Positions 1-11,430 of a stretch of DNA of 64,000 bases are shown piece after piece. Both the position numbers and the translations under genes were made by a program. The notes beneath the pieces were generated by a model. It was given only the letters and a program-made list of their open reading frames with translations, was not told the DNA's origin and did not search any database. Each line of letters opens with the position of its first letter. Position 1 is the first letter of the stretch. The stretch comes from Eutreptiella sp. 'Long Island Sound 2002' (Eukaryota; Euglenozoa; Euglenophyceae; Eutreptiales; Eutreptiaceae): contig OZ038383.1 of assembly GCA_964036045.1 (NCBI GenBank), forward strand, positions 8,510,430 through 8,574,429. The letters are read 5' to 3'.

Positions 1-1511
1 TCTGTCTCCTTCTTGCGCCTCAGGTGCTCCGGAAGCTCAGAATCCTATATGAGCATCACAACATAAACCTCGGCTGTATGTATGCAGTTGTAAGTAAGGG
101 GTCATTTGCTGCACAATGAGGCCAAAATGACCCCATTTGTCTCACCATTGCTCGGCACACAGCATTTGCGCAAATGATGTACACTTCATTTCTTCTACAT
201 AATTGTGGCCACTCATGTTCAACCCGTACTGGGCATTGTTGATTATGCATTTGATACCCTTCTCCAAGAGAGTGCTCCGGGAGAGTACTAACCTCCCCTC
301 ACAAAATCTACACCCCGGGGTACAGATTGGCAAAACACTCAGTAAGGCCAAGGGGTAATAAACTTTGGGGGGGTGCTGCACATTGTTTGTCCCTTGCCAT
401 TCACTTTTGTTTTGTGTTGATCGCAGGGAATATTCAGATTCTGATTTGAATCTGATTGTGAACTGCAAGAGGTAAACTCTGGACTTGATGACCTTTCTGA
501 TGAACCTGCAATGTCAAGACACAAGCTCATTTCTTTCTTCAGGAGACCTGCACAGTAGTGCTGAAACCGTAGCCTGGATTTGGTCATATTCCATTTCTTG
601 TAGATGGCTTAGGGAGAAAAACTTTGGCAAAACAGCCATTAAGCCTGGGGGGAGTTATAAATTTGTGGGGGGGTCAACAATTAAGGGGGGGGGGGGGGGC
701 TACAGTTGTGGTACCTATTCCAGAGATGTTGCCAGCGGTACAAGGACACAAGGATGTCGTTGTTGGAGGGAAGGACCTCGGTGGTTGTGGGTCAGGTTGT
801 GGAGTTTAGGGGGAAAAAGGGCTCCAGTGTTGGGGGTTGTTTGCTTACTATGGTGGGGTGCCGTGTCACTCTGGTGGTATGGCGGCCAGAACTGCTTGTT
901 GCGGGGTCCATATCCACGTGCCCCATGCCCTGTGCCCCATGCCCCATGCGTGGCTCTCATAGCTGGGGCATCCAGGAGTGCGTCTCTGACTTCTTTGATT
1001 TGGGTGAAGAGCTATTTTGCTAGTGTGCTGTTTTGTAGCAACTTGAATGCATAGTGATTATTTCAAGTATTTGCAGTTGCAGTATGAGGTTGATCCCTTC
1101 CTGTGCTTTTGTTGTGCCTTGTAAACTTACCGAAAACTTGTTTGGGGTGTTTTTTTTTTGTGGGCATGCTTGTGGTTGCTCTTGAAGCCCCCTTGAGGTG
1201 TGTGATTGACTACAGGTTGACCCCCTGAGGATGCAAGGGCAAGGCAAAGCCAAGCGTCCGGTCCCACTGGGTTTCAGGTGCTCGTGAGGAGCTCCTGCCC
1301 CTTTGGCCCCAGGAGGGCAGCTAGCAGGGCTGCATGGCCGGAGCTGTCCCAAAGGGGGAAGGGGGGCAGGGGGGAGGGGGGTAGAAAAAATTTTTTGGTT
1401 CCAGCGTATAGCTTTTTTTTTTCAGGGGGTACCCCCGGAGGAGGGGGGGGGGGGGGGGGGGACGAAAATTTTTTTGCATAAAAGCTTTTTCCGGACCCCA
1501 AAACCTGAAAT
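1..1511. other. Non-coding, G-run-rich DNA
   Basis: No supported gene. The stretch contains long poly-G runs near 687, 1,440 and 1,750 and short AT-rich pieces. The block at 1,380-1,500 (runs of A/T, a GGTACCC-like core, then a long G run) resembles the block at 5,000-5,120, so it may be the edge of a dispersed repeat. Open frames here are low-complexity translations of the G runs. Confidence 0.5.
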
Positions 1512-2946
1512 CACCTCGCAGAGGTTGCTAGATCAAAGCCAGGCAGGCGTATATAGGGGGAAAACGCCACATACCCCCCCATTTTGGCCTTTTTGGGCCT
1601 ATTCGCGTACCCTACCCCAAGGGGTTGAATTGTTAGTTTAACCCCTTGTAAAATCATTATTTTGTCCAATAAACGCATCCCCCAATGAGTTTTTGCTCCG
1701 GACCCCCCAGACTCCCCCCACTTGAAACCCACTTTTTTCAGGTTTTCAGGGAGGTGGGGGGGGTTGGGGGTGGGGGGGGGGGGGGTTCAAAAATGTCGAA
1801 AAAAATGACCCCCCCTTTTTTTGGGTCGAAAATCATGAATCTTTTGATTTTTTTCGATTTTGAGCCGAAAAAGTGTTCCCGGGTCCCGACTCTATGGGGT
1901 TTGTATGGGGCGGAGTGGGACGAGCGCTGATGCAGTTTATGCACTTTCCAGCCATTTTTGGTATGTTGGCAGTTTTGGCGACCTCGGTGACCCCGTGGTA
2001 CCCACTCTGAGGGGTGTGAGTGGGGATGTTGTGACAGTACATGCCTACTAGGATACGAAAGGACGTTTTTTGCAGTCTCTGGCCTTGCTGAGAGCCGGTC
2101 ACAACCCGTGCCAAAGAAGCGAAATGACTATCTCCACCAATAATGGCCTAGTGAATGGGCCGGTACACAACCTGCTTATGCAGTTTTTCACCCTGGGCAG
2201 CTCAAAATTCGAAGTTTTCGAAACTTGTTTTTATGAGATTGTGACCACCTAAAATGACCATCCAAGGTATGTAAAGCATGTTTTAGCCCGTATTTACGTG
2301 TTTTTCACCCGATTTGGGTATTAGGTCCGGGGGGTCAGGGGTCTCCCAAGGGATGGGTACACAACCTGCTGCTGCAGTTTTTCACCCTGGGCGGCTCAAA
2401 AATCGAAGTTTTCGAAGGTTATTTTTTTGATATCGTGACCACCTAAAATGACCATCCAAAGTATGTAAAGCATGTTTTAGGCCGTATTTACGTGTTTTTC
2501 ACCCTATTTTTGTATTAGGTCCGGGGGGGGGGGGGGGGGGTCAAACGGGATTGGTACACAACCTGCTTATGCAGTTTTTCACCCTGGGCGGCTCAAAAAT
2601 GGAAGTTTTCGAAGGTTATTTTTTTGATATCGTGATCACCTAAAATGACCATCCAAGGTATGTAAACTATGTTTTAGGCCATATTTTCCTGTTTTTCACC
2701 CTATGTGGGTATTGGACCGGGGGGGGGGGGGGGGGGGGGGGCTCCCAAGGGATTGGTACACAACCTGCTTATGCAGTTTTTCACCCTGGGCAGCTCAAAA
2801 ATCGAAGTTTCCGAAACTTATTTTCTTGATATTGTGATCACCTAAAATGACCGTCCAAGCTATGTAAAGCATATTTTAGCTTGTATTTATATAGTTTTTA
2901 CCCTATTTAGGGTGTGTGTTGCTTGGGGTAGATTCTCTGCGAGGTG
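1512..2946. mobile_element. ~1.4-kb repeat, copy 1, with 12-bp inverted ends
   Basis: This segment is repeated almost base for base at 3,511-4,923. It opens with CACCTCGCAGAG (1,512-1,523) and closes with the exact reverse complement CTCTGCGAGGTG (2,935-2,946). The first ~640 bp are unique within the copy. The rest is four tandem units of about 195-200 bp beginning near 2,159, 2,351, 2,552 and 2,755, each with the phrase CAACCTGCT..GCAGTTTTTCACCCTGGGC. The units are separated by G runs of variable length. No coding capacity is evident. Similarity to copy 2 continues ~25 bp beyond the right inverted repeat, so the true boundary is uncertain. A non-autonomous DNA transposon is the simplest reading; a segmental duplication is the alternative. 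Confidence 0.55.
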
Positions 2947-3510
2947 GACTTGCCGAAGGCAATAGAATTTCCTCAACTCTACCCCACCTCTTTGGGTTTG
3001 GAAGGTGCAAGGAGGATATTTTTCGAGGTAACTATTGATGTTTCAGCCAATATGGGTGGAATTAGTGTTTCAAGGCACAAAGACCCCAGTCTGTTCTGGC
3101 TGCAGTGCAGCGCCCACCCTGGCCCCTTATCGGCAGGCCCAACCAAGTGGGCGGAAGTGCTACATGACCCCTGCATTCTCAAGGGTCCTCAACAAACGGG
3201 GCAAAATCAAAGCACAAAAAAGCAACAAAAACCAAAAATAAAAACTTCCATTGTGTGCACCACATCCTACCTAGTAGCACGAAAATTGCCTGCCTAGGGA
3301 ATTGAACCAGGGACCTGCCCATCGCAGAGGCACTGTTTACCCACAAGGGTACGGGCCATCTCTGTCATGTATCTGCACAGGGCTGATATTGATATTTGGT
3401 CGCATATGGTTTTCATCCATTATTGAGTTCTCCTAAAAAACACGAGTATTCGGAGTATAAACACATGGGGTGAAAACCCATTTTTTCGGCCTCTGCCAGA
3501 TGAAGCAAAT
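2947..3510. other. Spacer between the two 1.4-kb repeats
   Basis: No gene is supported. On the minus strand, about 3,300-3,375 contains GGTTCAATTCC, a fair match to an RNA polymerase III B box, with a weak A-box-like stretch upstream. The arms do not fold into a credible tRNA, so at most this is a decayed tRNA-derived SINE fragment. Confidence 0.3.
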
Positions 3511-4923
3511 CACCTCGCAGAAGTTGCTAGATCAAAGCCAGGCAGGCGTATATAGGGGGAAAACGCCACATACCCCCCCCATTTTGGCCTTTTTGGGCCT
3601 ATTCGCGTACCCTACCCCAAGGGGTTGAATTGTTAGTTTAACCCCTTGTAAAATCATTATTTTGTCCAATAAACGCATCCCCCAATGAGTTTTTGGTCCG
3701 AACCCCCCAGACTCCCCCCACTTGAAACCCACTTTTTTGAGGTTTTCAGGGAGGGGGGGGGGGGGGGTGGGGGGGGGGTCAAAAATGTCGAAAAAAATGA
3801 CCCCCCCTTTTTTTGGGTCGAAAATCATGAATCTTTTGATTTTTTTCGATTTTGAGCCGAAAAAGTGTTCCCGGGTCCCGACTCTATGGGGTTTGTATGG
3901 GGTGTAGTGGGACGAGCGCTGATGCAGTTTATGCACTTTTCAGCCATTTTTGGTATGTTGGCAGTTTTGGCGACCTCGGTGACCCCGTGGTACCCACTCT
4001 GAGGGGTGTGAGTGGGGATGTTGTGACAGTATATGCCTACCAGGATACGAAAGGACGTTTTTTGCAGTCTCTAGCCTTGCTGAGAGCCGGTCACAACCCG
4101 TGCCAAAGACGCGAAATGGCTGTTTCCACCAATAATGGCCTAATGAATGGGCCGGTACACAACCTGCTGATGCAGTTTCTCACCCTGGGCAGCTCAAAAA
4201 TCGAAGTTTCTGAAACTTGTTTTTTTGATATTGTGACCACCTAAAATGACCATCCAAGCTATATAAAGCACGTTTTAGGCCGTATTTACATGTTTTTCAT
4301 CCAATTCGGGTATTAGTTTGGGGGGGGGGGGGTTCCCAAGGGATTTGTACACAACCTGCTTATGCAGTTTTTCACCCTGGGCAGCTCAAGAATCAAAGTT
4401 TTCGAAACTTGTTTTTTTTGATATTATGACGATCTAAAATGACCATCTAAGGTATGTAAAGCATGTTTTGGGCCTTATTTACGTGTTTTCACCCTATTTG
4501 GGTATTAGGTTTCGGGGGGGGGGGGTCTCCCAAGGGATTGGTACACAGCCTGCTGCAGTTTTTCACCCTGAGCAGCTCAAAATTCGAAGTTTTCGAAACT
4601 TGGTTTTTTGGTATTGTGACCACCTAAAATGACCATCCAAGGTATGTAAAGCATGTTTTAGGCCGTATGTACATGATTTTCACCCTATGTGGGTATTAGG
4701 TCCGGGGGGGTAGGGGGGCTCCCAAGGGATTGGTACACAACCTGCTGATGCAGTTTTTCACCCTGGGCGGCTCAAAATTCGAAGTTTTCGAAGGTTATTT
4801 TTTTGATATCGTGACCACCTAAAATGACCATCCAAGGTATGTAAAGCATGTTTTAGGCCGTGTTTATGTAGTTTCCATCCTATTTTGGGTGTGTTTTGCT
4901 CGGGGTAGATTCTCTGCGAGGTG
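3511..4923. mobile_element. ~1.4-kb repeat, copy 2
   Basis: Direct copy of 1,512-2,946. The left end reads CACCTCGCAGAA (3,511-3,522), one base different from copy 1, and the right end is CTCTGCGAGGTG (4,912-4,923). It also carries four tandem ~195-bp units, starting near 4,152, 4,347, 4,541 and 4,732. Copies differ mainly in the lengths of G runs and in scattered substitutions, which points to a fairly recent duplication or transposition. Confidence 0.55.
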
Positions 4924-5852
4924 GACTTGCCGAAGGCAATAGAATTTTCCTTATGGTGCACAATGTAGCAAAGTGAAGGTTACATGCAAATCCTCCCTGC
5001 GAAAAAATTTCCGACAGGGGGTGCTAGTTTTTTGGGGGGGGTACCCGGAGCGGGGGAGGGGGGGGGGGGGGTACAAAAAAAATTCACGCGAATTTTTTCC
5101 ACCCCCCCCCCTTGGAAGGCGGGCCACCGGGCCGTTTCCATGTAGAGCAGTAGGGCTGCCACTGTGGAGTCCCCAAGGTTCCCCTCCAGTCGACACACCT
5201 AGGAATGTGCATTGACGGCCATTGGGTCAGCGGCTCGTGGCTACGAGTCTAGTCTCTGCCTGTAATCCCTGCACTGCCATGTCCCACGTGACTGTCCACC
5301 GTGGAGACTCCTCCCAGCCTTGGCTACTTCACAAGGTCCACTATCAAGTGCGCTTGTGGGCCCAAGAAATGGTGTGCAACCCAGTTGCCAATCTCTATCC
5401 CACCAATCTCTTCGAGCATGCGATTGAGGAACATGAACTCTGCCCCACCTAGGGCTACATACTGTGTGATGAGCTCTTGGGCATGGCGGTGCGTATCCTT
5501 TGTCCGCGCCCATCCTTCTCATGGTAGGACCATGGCGTGAGGTGCCGGACATTGGGTGGTGCCTAGCACCCGTGCAACCTCCTCATCTAGCAATTCTTGG
5601 CTATGGTGAGCGGCAACGTTGAAGGCATGCTACGGGACACCCCGAAAGACGTTCGCCAAGGGCCTTTGTTGGGCTTTAGGGGGGCAGCAACATATCACTA
5701 TCATCCTGCAATGAGTGATTTGCCGCTGGGAGCCAGGTCTGCTCCTACCAGCCAAATGGCGACCCTGAGCACTGAGAGGTCCCCCGACAGAAAGGCGCAA
5801 GCGGCCTTTCGCCCTTCCAGTGCAATGCCACAACTAGGCATGCAAGGTACCA
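4924..5852. other. Non-coding DNA upstream of the CCATA cluster
   Basis: The first 25 bp continue the repeat shared with copy 1. A G-run and C-run block lies at 5,030-5,115. From about 5,215 to 5,850 the composition is more balanced and open frames exist on both strands, but none shows a recognisable domain. This is the left flank of the nested retroelement cluster. Confidence 0.4.
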
Positions 5853-5956
5853 CATACCATACCATACCATACCATACCATACCATACCATACCATACCAT
5901 ACCATACCATACCATACCATACCATACCATACCATACCATACCATACCATACCATA
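5853..5956. repeat. (CCATA)n microsatellite array 1
   Basis: About 21 perfect pentamer units. The array ends abruptly in CCATA followed by TAGCGGAGTCC, the same junction seen at 8,298. It marks the left border of the first retroelement-like insertion. Confidence 0.95.
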
Positions 5957-8164
5957 TAGCGGAGTCCCCCCCGGCGAATCCGAGGTTCTTCCTCGAAGGG
6001 GCCCACGAGCCCAGGGGACGCCACCGGGTTTTATCGGCCAAGCCGGACGGAGCTCCCACCGGCGACCCCCCCCCCGCATGGGTGGGTGCACGCGACAACC
6101 GCCAGCCCCCCCCCCCCCCCCCTCAGCCCCCCCAAAAAGGGACTCCGGCGCGGAGGGTTGGGGATATAGTCCCATGCCGCGCGGCCATGAATCGACATGG
6201 CCCTACACCGGGCGATACACGCCCGCCCCCCCCCCTCGCACAAGAGGGGCCCCCGTCGTCCCCCGGGCAGGGAGCAACCCCCCCCCCCCCCCCCAGGGAA
6301 CGGCCGCCCTCGGGAGCCCTCGCCCAGCCCCCGAGGGCCTCTCGGGGTTCGCCCCCGAGCCAGCCCGGCCCTCCCACGCCCCCCCCTCACCAGCCGCAGC
6401 CCTAGGGCCCGCCCGGTCTCCCCCGCGCCGGCCCGCGAACTCCCGGGACCCGGGCCCCAGAGCCACGGTGCCCAGCCCAGCCCGCCCCCCCGGTATCCCT
6501 CCGGCGGGGCCCGTCCCGGTCCGGTTCGGCCGCGAGGGGACGGCGAGGCGCTCCCCCCGCCTCCACCAGGATTCGCCCCCGTGGATGACGCTCGGCGGGA
6601 TTCGTCCCCGCCGAGCGGGGTGCGGGCCCCATCGCTGACCGTGGCCCCCCCCTCACCACGAGCGCCCCAGGCTCCCCGGCCGACTTTGGCCAGCCCCGGC
6701 CGCTCCTCCGCCCCGGTCAGCCACACGGTGACGCTCAGCGGCTGAGCTCACCGCACCCCCTCCCCCGCGCACGCTCGCCAACCCCCACACACAGCCCCCC
6801 TCGCCCCCGCCTTCCCCCCCCCCCCCCTGCCCCCTCCTCCCTCTCCCCCTGCCCTGTCCCTCCCTTCGCTCCTCACAGGTAACCCGTGGCAACGGAAGCA
6901 GGCCACCGTGGTCGCAGCCAGCATGGCTCCAGATCATCGTCGGGCCCCCCCACTACCGGCAGGGGTCCCAGGCCTTGCTCCTCCCTCACGCCCCCTGCAC
7001 CGGCCCAGTGCGGCCTCATATGGCATGAGTCATCCTCCTCCCCTCCGTGCAACGCCTCCCCCCCTGCCCCCACCCCAGCCCCTTGCCCCGTTCACAGGAG
7101 ACGTTCAGGGGGACCACAGGTCCCTGGGAGGGGACCTCAGTACCCTGGGCGGGGACCCACGCCTCTCACTTCCTGCCCCCGCGCGCCGGGCCGCACCAGC
7201 TGTGCTGTGCCGGCCCCACGGGAAGCGAACAGCACGCCAGGGCCGCACCAGCTGTGCTGTGCAGGCCCCACAGGAACCCCCGCACGCCGGGCCGCACCAG
7301 CTGTGCTGTGCAGGCCCCACGGGAACCCCCGCACGCAGGGCCGCACCAGCTGTGCTGAGCAGGCCCCATAGGAACCCCCGCACGCCAGGGCCGCACCAGC
7401 TGTGCTGTGCAGGCCCCACAGGACCCCCGCACGCCAGGGCCGCACCAGCTGTGCTGTGCAGGCCCCACAGGAACCCCCGCACGCCAGGGCCGCACCAGCT
7501 GTGCTGTGCAGGCCCCACAGGAACCCCCGCACGCCAGGGCCGCACCAGCTGTGCTGTGCAGGCCCCACAGGAACCCCCGCACGCCGGGGCCGCACCAGCT
7601 GTGCTGTGCAGGCCCCACAGGAACCCCCGCACGCCAGGGCCGCACCAGCTGTGCTGTGCAGGCCCCCACAGGAACCCCCGCACGCCAGGGCCGCACCAGC
7701 TGTGCTGTGCAGGCCCCACAGGAAACGGGCAGCGCCCCTCCACGCCCGCGCTCGTGCGGTTCAGGGGCACGCAGGCAGATTGCCCCCTCCCCTGTCGTGG
7801 GGGAGCGGCGGCCGGAAGCAAGGGGAATCGGGGCCCCGCAGGTCCCCGAACAGGTGGTCCCTCCATCCAGCCCCCCCACCCCGCCTCCGTCTCGCACAGG
7901 TCGGGTCACCCTCCCCCCCGCAGCGGGGGAGGGCTCCAGGGTAACACACACAGGTAGCTCCTCCCTCCTCCTTGCGCGCGCACCCCCCCCCCCGACATGG
8001 CGGCCCCCACCCCCCCCGCCCCGCCCCCCTCGGTCGTCGTCGGCACACGCCGGCCAGCGTGACGCCGGCCGACTGCTCCCTTGCGCCCTGCCCAGGGAGA
8101 GCGTGTCTGGCAATTTCTCCCGCCGGCGGCACGTGCTGGGTGCCCTCACAACAACAACAACAAC
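5957..8164 (+). mobile_element. Non-autonomous retroelement-like insertion 1
   Basis: A GC-rich unit bounded by (CCATA)n on both sides. Its 5' end (TAGCGGAGTCCCCCCCGG) and first ~850 bp match insertion 2 at 8,299. Its 3' ~420 bp (7,745-8,164), ending in five CAA/AAC triplets, matches insertions 2 and 3. The middle holds an 11-copy 49-bp tandem repeat. It has no reverse transcriptase. Long frames on both strands are Pro-, Gly- and Arg-rich translations of GC-rich DNA and are not credible genes. I infer a non-autonomous partner of the non-LTR element at 11,431-17,503, since the 3' ends are shared. Confidence 0.6.
7190..7722 (+). repeat. 49-bp tandem repeat, about 11 copies
   Basis: Head-to-tail units built on GGCCGCACCAGCTGTGCTG followed by TGCAGGCCCCACAGGAACC. 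Units differ by single substitutions and 1-2 bp indels. Because the unit length varies, no frame is kept through the array, which argues against a protein repeat. One stray unit occurs at 10,470-10,510 in insertion 2, so the array expanded or contracted between copies. Confidence 0.9.
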
Positions 8165-8298
8165 ATACCATACCATACCATACCATACCATACCATACCA
8201 TACCATACCATACCATACCATACCATACCATACCATACCATACCATACCATACCATACTATACCATACCATACCATACCATACCATACCATACCATAT
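8165..8298. repeat. (CCATA)n microsatellite array 2
   Basis: About 27 pentamers with one variant unit (TACTA) near 8,257. It follows the CAA/AAC tail of insertion 1 directly and precedes TAGCGGAGTCC of insertion 2 directly. Confidence 0.95.
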
Positions 8299-11200
8299 AG
8301 CGGAGTCCCCCCCGGCGAATCCGAGGTTCTTCCTCGAAGGGGCCCACGAGCCCAGGGGACGCCACCGGGTTGTATCGGCCAAGCCGGACGGAGCTCCCAC
8401 CGGCGACCCCCCCCCGCGCATGGGTGGGTGCACACAACAACCGCCAGCCCCCCACCCCCCCCCCCCCTCAGCCCCCCCAAAAAGGGACTCCGGCGCGGAG
8501 GGTTGGGGATATAGTCCCATGCCGCGCGGCCATGAACCGACATGGCCCTACACCGGGCGATACACGCCCGCCCCCCCCCCCCTCGCTCAAGAGGGGCCCC
8601 CGTCGTCCCCCGGGCAGGGAGCAACCCCCACCCCCCCTGAAGGAGCGGCCGCCCTCGGGGGCCCTCGCCCAGCCCCCGGGGGCCTCTCGGGATTCGGCCC
8701 CGAGCCAGCACAGCCCTCCAAGCCCTCCCCCCCCCGGCCGCAGCCCTAGGGCCCGCCCGGTCTCCCCCGCGCCGGCCCACGCACTACCGGGACTTGGGCC
8801 TCGGAGCCCCGGTGCCCAGCCCAGCCCGCCCCCCCGGTGTCCCTCCGGCGGGGCCCGTCCCGGTCCGGTTCGGCCGCGAGGGGACGGTGTGGCACTCCCC
8901 CTGCATCCACCAGGATTCGCCCCCGTGGATGGTGCTCGGCGGGATTCGTCCCCGCCGAGCGGGGTGCGGGCCCCATCGCCGTCCGCAGCCCCCCCGTCAC
9001 CAGCAGCGCCCCGGGCTCCCCGGCCGACTTTGGCCAGCCCCGGCCGCGCACCCGCTACGGACGGCCACACGGTGACGCTAGGCGGCCGAGCGCACCGACC
9101 CCCTTCCCCCCGAGCACGCGCGCACACGCCCCTCCCACGCCCCCCCCCCCCCTCTCCGCGCACACGCCGCCCCTCCCTCCCTGTCCCCTCCCTTCCTTTT
9201 CGCCTCACAGGTGCAGCGAGAGAACCAACCTCGCGTCGTGACGTCAAGACAACTACGGGCCCCCCACCGCCGGCGGGGGTCCCAGGCCTACTCCCTCTCT
9301 CCTGCACCCCCCCCCCTCGCCCCCCTTTGGCTATATATACCCCCGGCTACAGCATAACAACGCTGTAGAGATGCTGCAGCAGTCAGGCTGCGACGCAAGG
9401 GCTGCAGGCTCCAATAGTCCCTTGATTGGTAACGGGGCTGGGGCATTACCGCAGCCAGTGGCTGCAGCATAACAGCGCTGCAGAGGTGCTGCAGCAGTCG
9501 GACTCCACGGTGGAGGCACCAGACCTCCGTTGTGGAGGCACAAGACCTCCGCGGTGGAGGCACAACATGCGAACGTGCGGCCAATGAGCTGTGGTGCACA
9601 GGCTACAGCACGAGGACTGCAGGCCCCAATAACCCCTTGATTGGTGACGGGACTGGGGCTTTGCTGCAGCCAGTGGCTGCAGCACAACAGCGTTGTAGAG
9701 ATGCTGCAGCAGTCAGGCTACGACGCAAGGGCTGCAGGCTCCAATAGTCCCTTGATTGGTAACGGGACTGGGGCGCTCCTGCAGTGACTGCAGCATGCGG
9801 ACGTGCTGCCAACGGGCTGTGGTGCACAGACTGCAGCACAAGGACTGCAGGCCCCAATAGCCCCCTGATTGGTGACGGGGCTGGGGCATTACCGCAGCCA
9901 GTGGCTGCAGCATAACAGCGCTGCAGAGGTGCTGCAGCAGTCAGACTCCACGGTGGAGGCACCAGACCTCCGTTGTGGAGGCACAAGACCTCCGCGGTGG
10001 AGGCACAACATGCGAACGTGCGGCCAATAAGCTGTGGTGCACAGGCTACAGCACGAAGACTGCAGGCCCCAATAACCCCTTGATTGGTGACGGGACTGGG
10101 GCTTTGCTGCAGCTGCAGCACAACAGCGTTGTAGAGATGCTGCAGCAGTCAGGCTGCGACACAAGGGCTGCAGGCTCCAATAGTCCCTTGATTGGTAACG
10201 GGACTGGGGCGCTCCTGCAGTGACTGCAGCATGCGGACGTGCTGCCAGCGGGCTGTGGTGCACACACTGCAGCACAAGGACTGCAGGCCCCAATAGCCCC
10301 CTGATTGGTGACGGGACTGGGGCATTACTGCAGCCAGTGGCTGCAGCATAACAGCGCTGCAGAGATGCTGCAGCGGACAGACTCCACGGTGGAGGCACAA
10401 GACCTCCGCGGTGGAGGCACAAGACCCCTGTCGTGGAGGCACAAGACCTCCGCGCTGGGGGCCCCGCACGCCAAGGCTGCACCAGCTGTGCTGTGCAGGC
10501 CCCACGGATTCGGGCAGCGCCCCTCCGCGCCCGCTCTCGTGCGGTTCGGGGGCACACAGGCGGATCGCCCCCATGCGCTCCAGGCAGTGCGCAGCCACAG
10601 CACCCTGAGCGGTCCCGGCGGCCGCTACTCCTGCTGTGGGCCAGTGAGCCACCCTCCAGCCCTGCACCGCAGGGCTCCCTAGCACAGCCGCAGGCTGCGC
10701 CCCAGAGCGACCCCACGCTGCGCCCCCTGTGCAGCCGCATGCGGCGCTGCGTCATAGACCCACGCCACGCCCCAACGCAGCTGCGTGCTGCGCGCCTCCG
10801 CGGCCCCGTACTGCGCCCCTGCGCAGTCCCACGCTCCGCCCCAGCGTAGCCACATGCTGCGCGCCCCCGCAGCCCCGCGCTGTGGCCCTTCCGCAGCCGC
10901 TGCGCCCTAGCGCAGGGAATAGACCATACATATACCCCGCCCCCTCCACCCCCTTACACCACCTTCGCACAGGAAGTAGCCCCCTCCCCTGTCGCGGGGG
11001 AGCGGCGGCTGGAAGTAAGGGGAGTCAGGGCCCCGCATGTCCCCGGACAGGTGGTCCCTCCATCCTGCGCCCCCCCTCCTCCACCGCTTCTCACAGGTCG
11101 GGTCACCCTCCCCCCCGCAGCGGGGGAGGGCTCCAGGGTAACTTCCACAGGTGGCCCCACCCTCCTCCACGCGCGCCCCCCCCCCCCCTCCACACCACGC

Positions 11201-11350
11201 CCCCCCCCCCCCCCCCCCCGGTCGTTGTCGGCACACTCCCGGCCAGCGTGACGCCGGCCGACTGCTCCCTTGCGCCCTGCCCAGGGAGAGCGTGTCTGGC
11301 AATTTCTCCCGCCGGCACGTGCTGGGTGCCCTCACAACAACAACAACAAC
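8299..11350 (+). mobile_element. Non-autonomous retroelement-like insertion 2
   Basis: The 5' part (8,299-9,230) closely matches 5,957-6,880 of insertion 1. The 3' part (about 10,470-11,350) matches the end of insertion 1, including the closing CAA/AAC tail. The middle differs: it holds ~445-bp repeats (9,357-10,440) and a GC-rich stretch (10,440-10,930) instead of the 49-bp array. No polymerase or endonuclease domain is present. Both insertions start at the same base and in the same register of the CCATA array. Confidence 0.6.
9357..10440 (+). repeat. ~445-bp tandem repeats
   Basis: Two and a half imperfect copies. Landmarks recur at fixed spacing: GATGCTGCAGCAGTCAGGCT near 9,370, 9,700 and 10,135; GACTCCACGGTGGAGGCAC near 9,499, 9,945 and 10,380. 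Each unit contains CCAAT and ATTGG facing each other across ~10 bases and several GCTGCAGCAGC-type palindromic cores. No credible reading frame. Confidence 0.8.
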
Positions 11351-11430
11351 ATACCATACCATACCATACCATACCATACCATACCATACCATACCATACC
11401 ATACCATACCATACCATACCATACCATACC
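11351..11430. repeat. (CCATA)n microsatellite array 3
   Basis: Sixteen pentamers between the CAA/AAC tail of insertion 2 and the truncated start of the coding retroelement at 11,431. The right junction (CATACC then TTCTGC) is in a different register from the junctions at 5,956 and 8,298, consistent with 5' truncation of the third element. Confidence 0.95.

Noticed and set aside
3290-3380. tRNA gene on the minus strand (B-box GGTTCAATTCC)
   Set aside because: The T-arm does not pair properly and there is no matching acceptor stem. At most a decayed SINE.
5700-8520. Long frames reading YHTIPYHTIP or MVWYGMVWYG
   Set aside because: They are translations of the (CCATA)n microsatellite and continue into GC-rich repeats on both strands with no domain.
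6031-9368. Long Pro-, Ala-, Gly- and Arg-rich frames on both strands
   Set aside because: GC content this high leaves few stop codons in any frame. The frames occur in all registers, break between the two copies of the repeat and show no domain.
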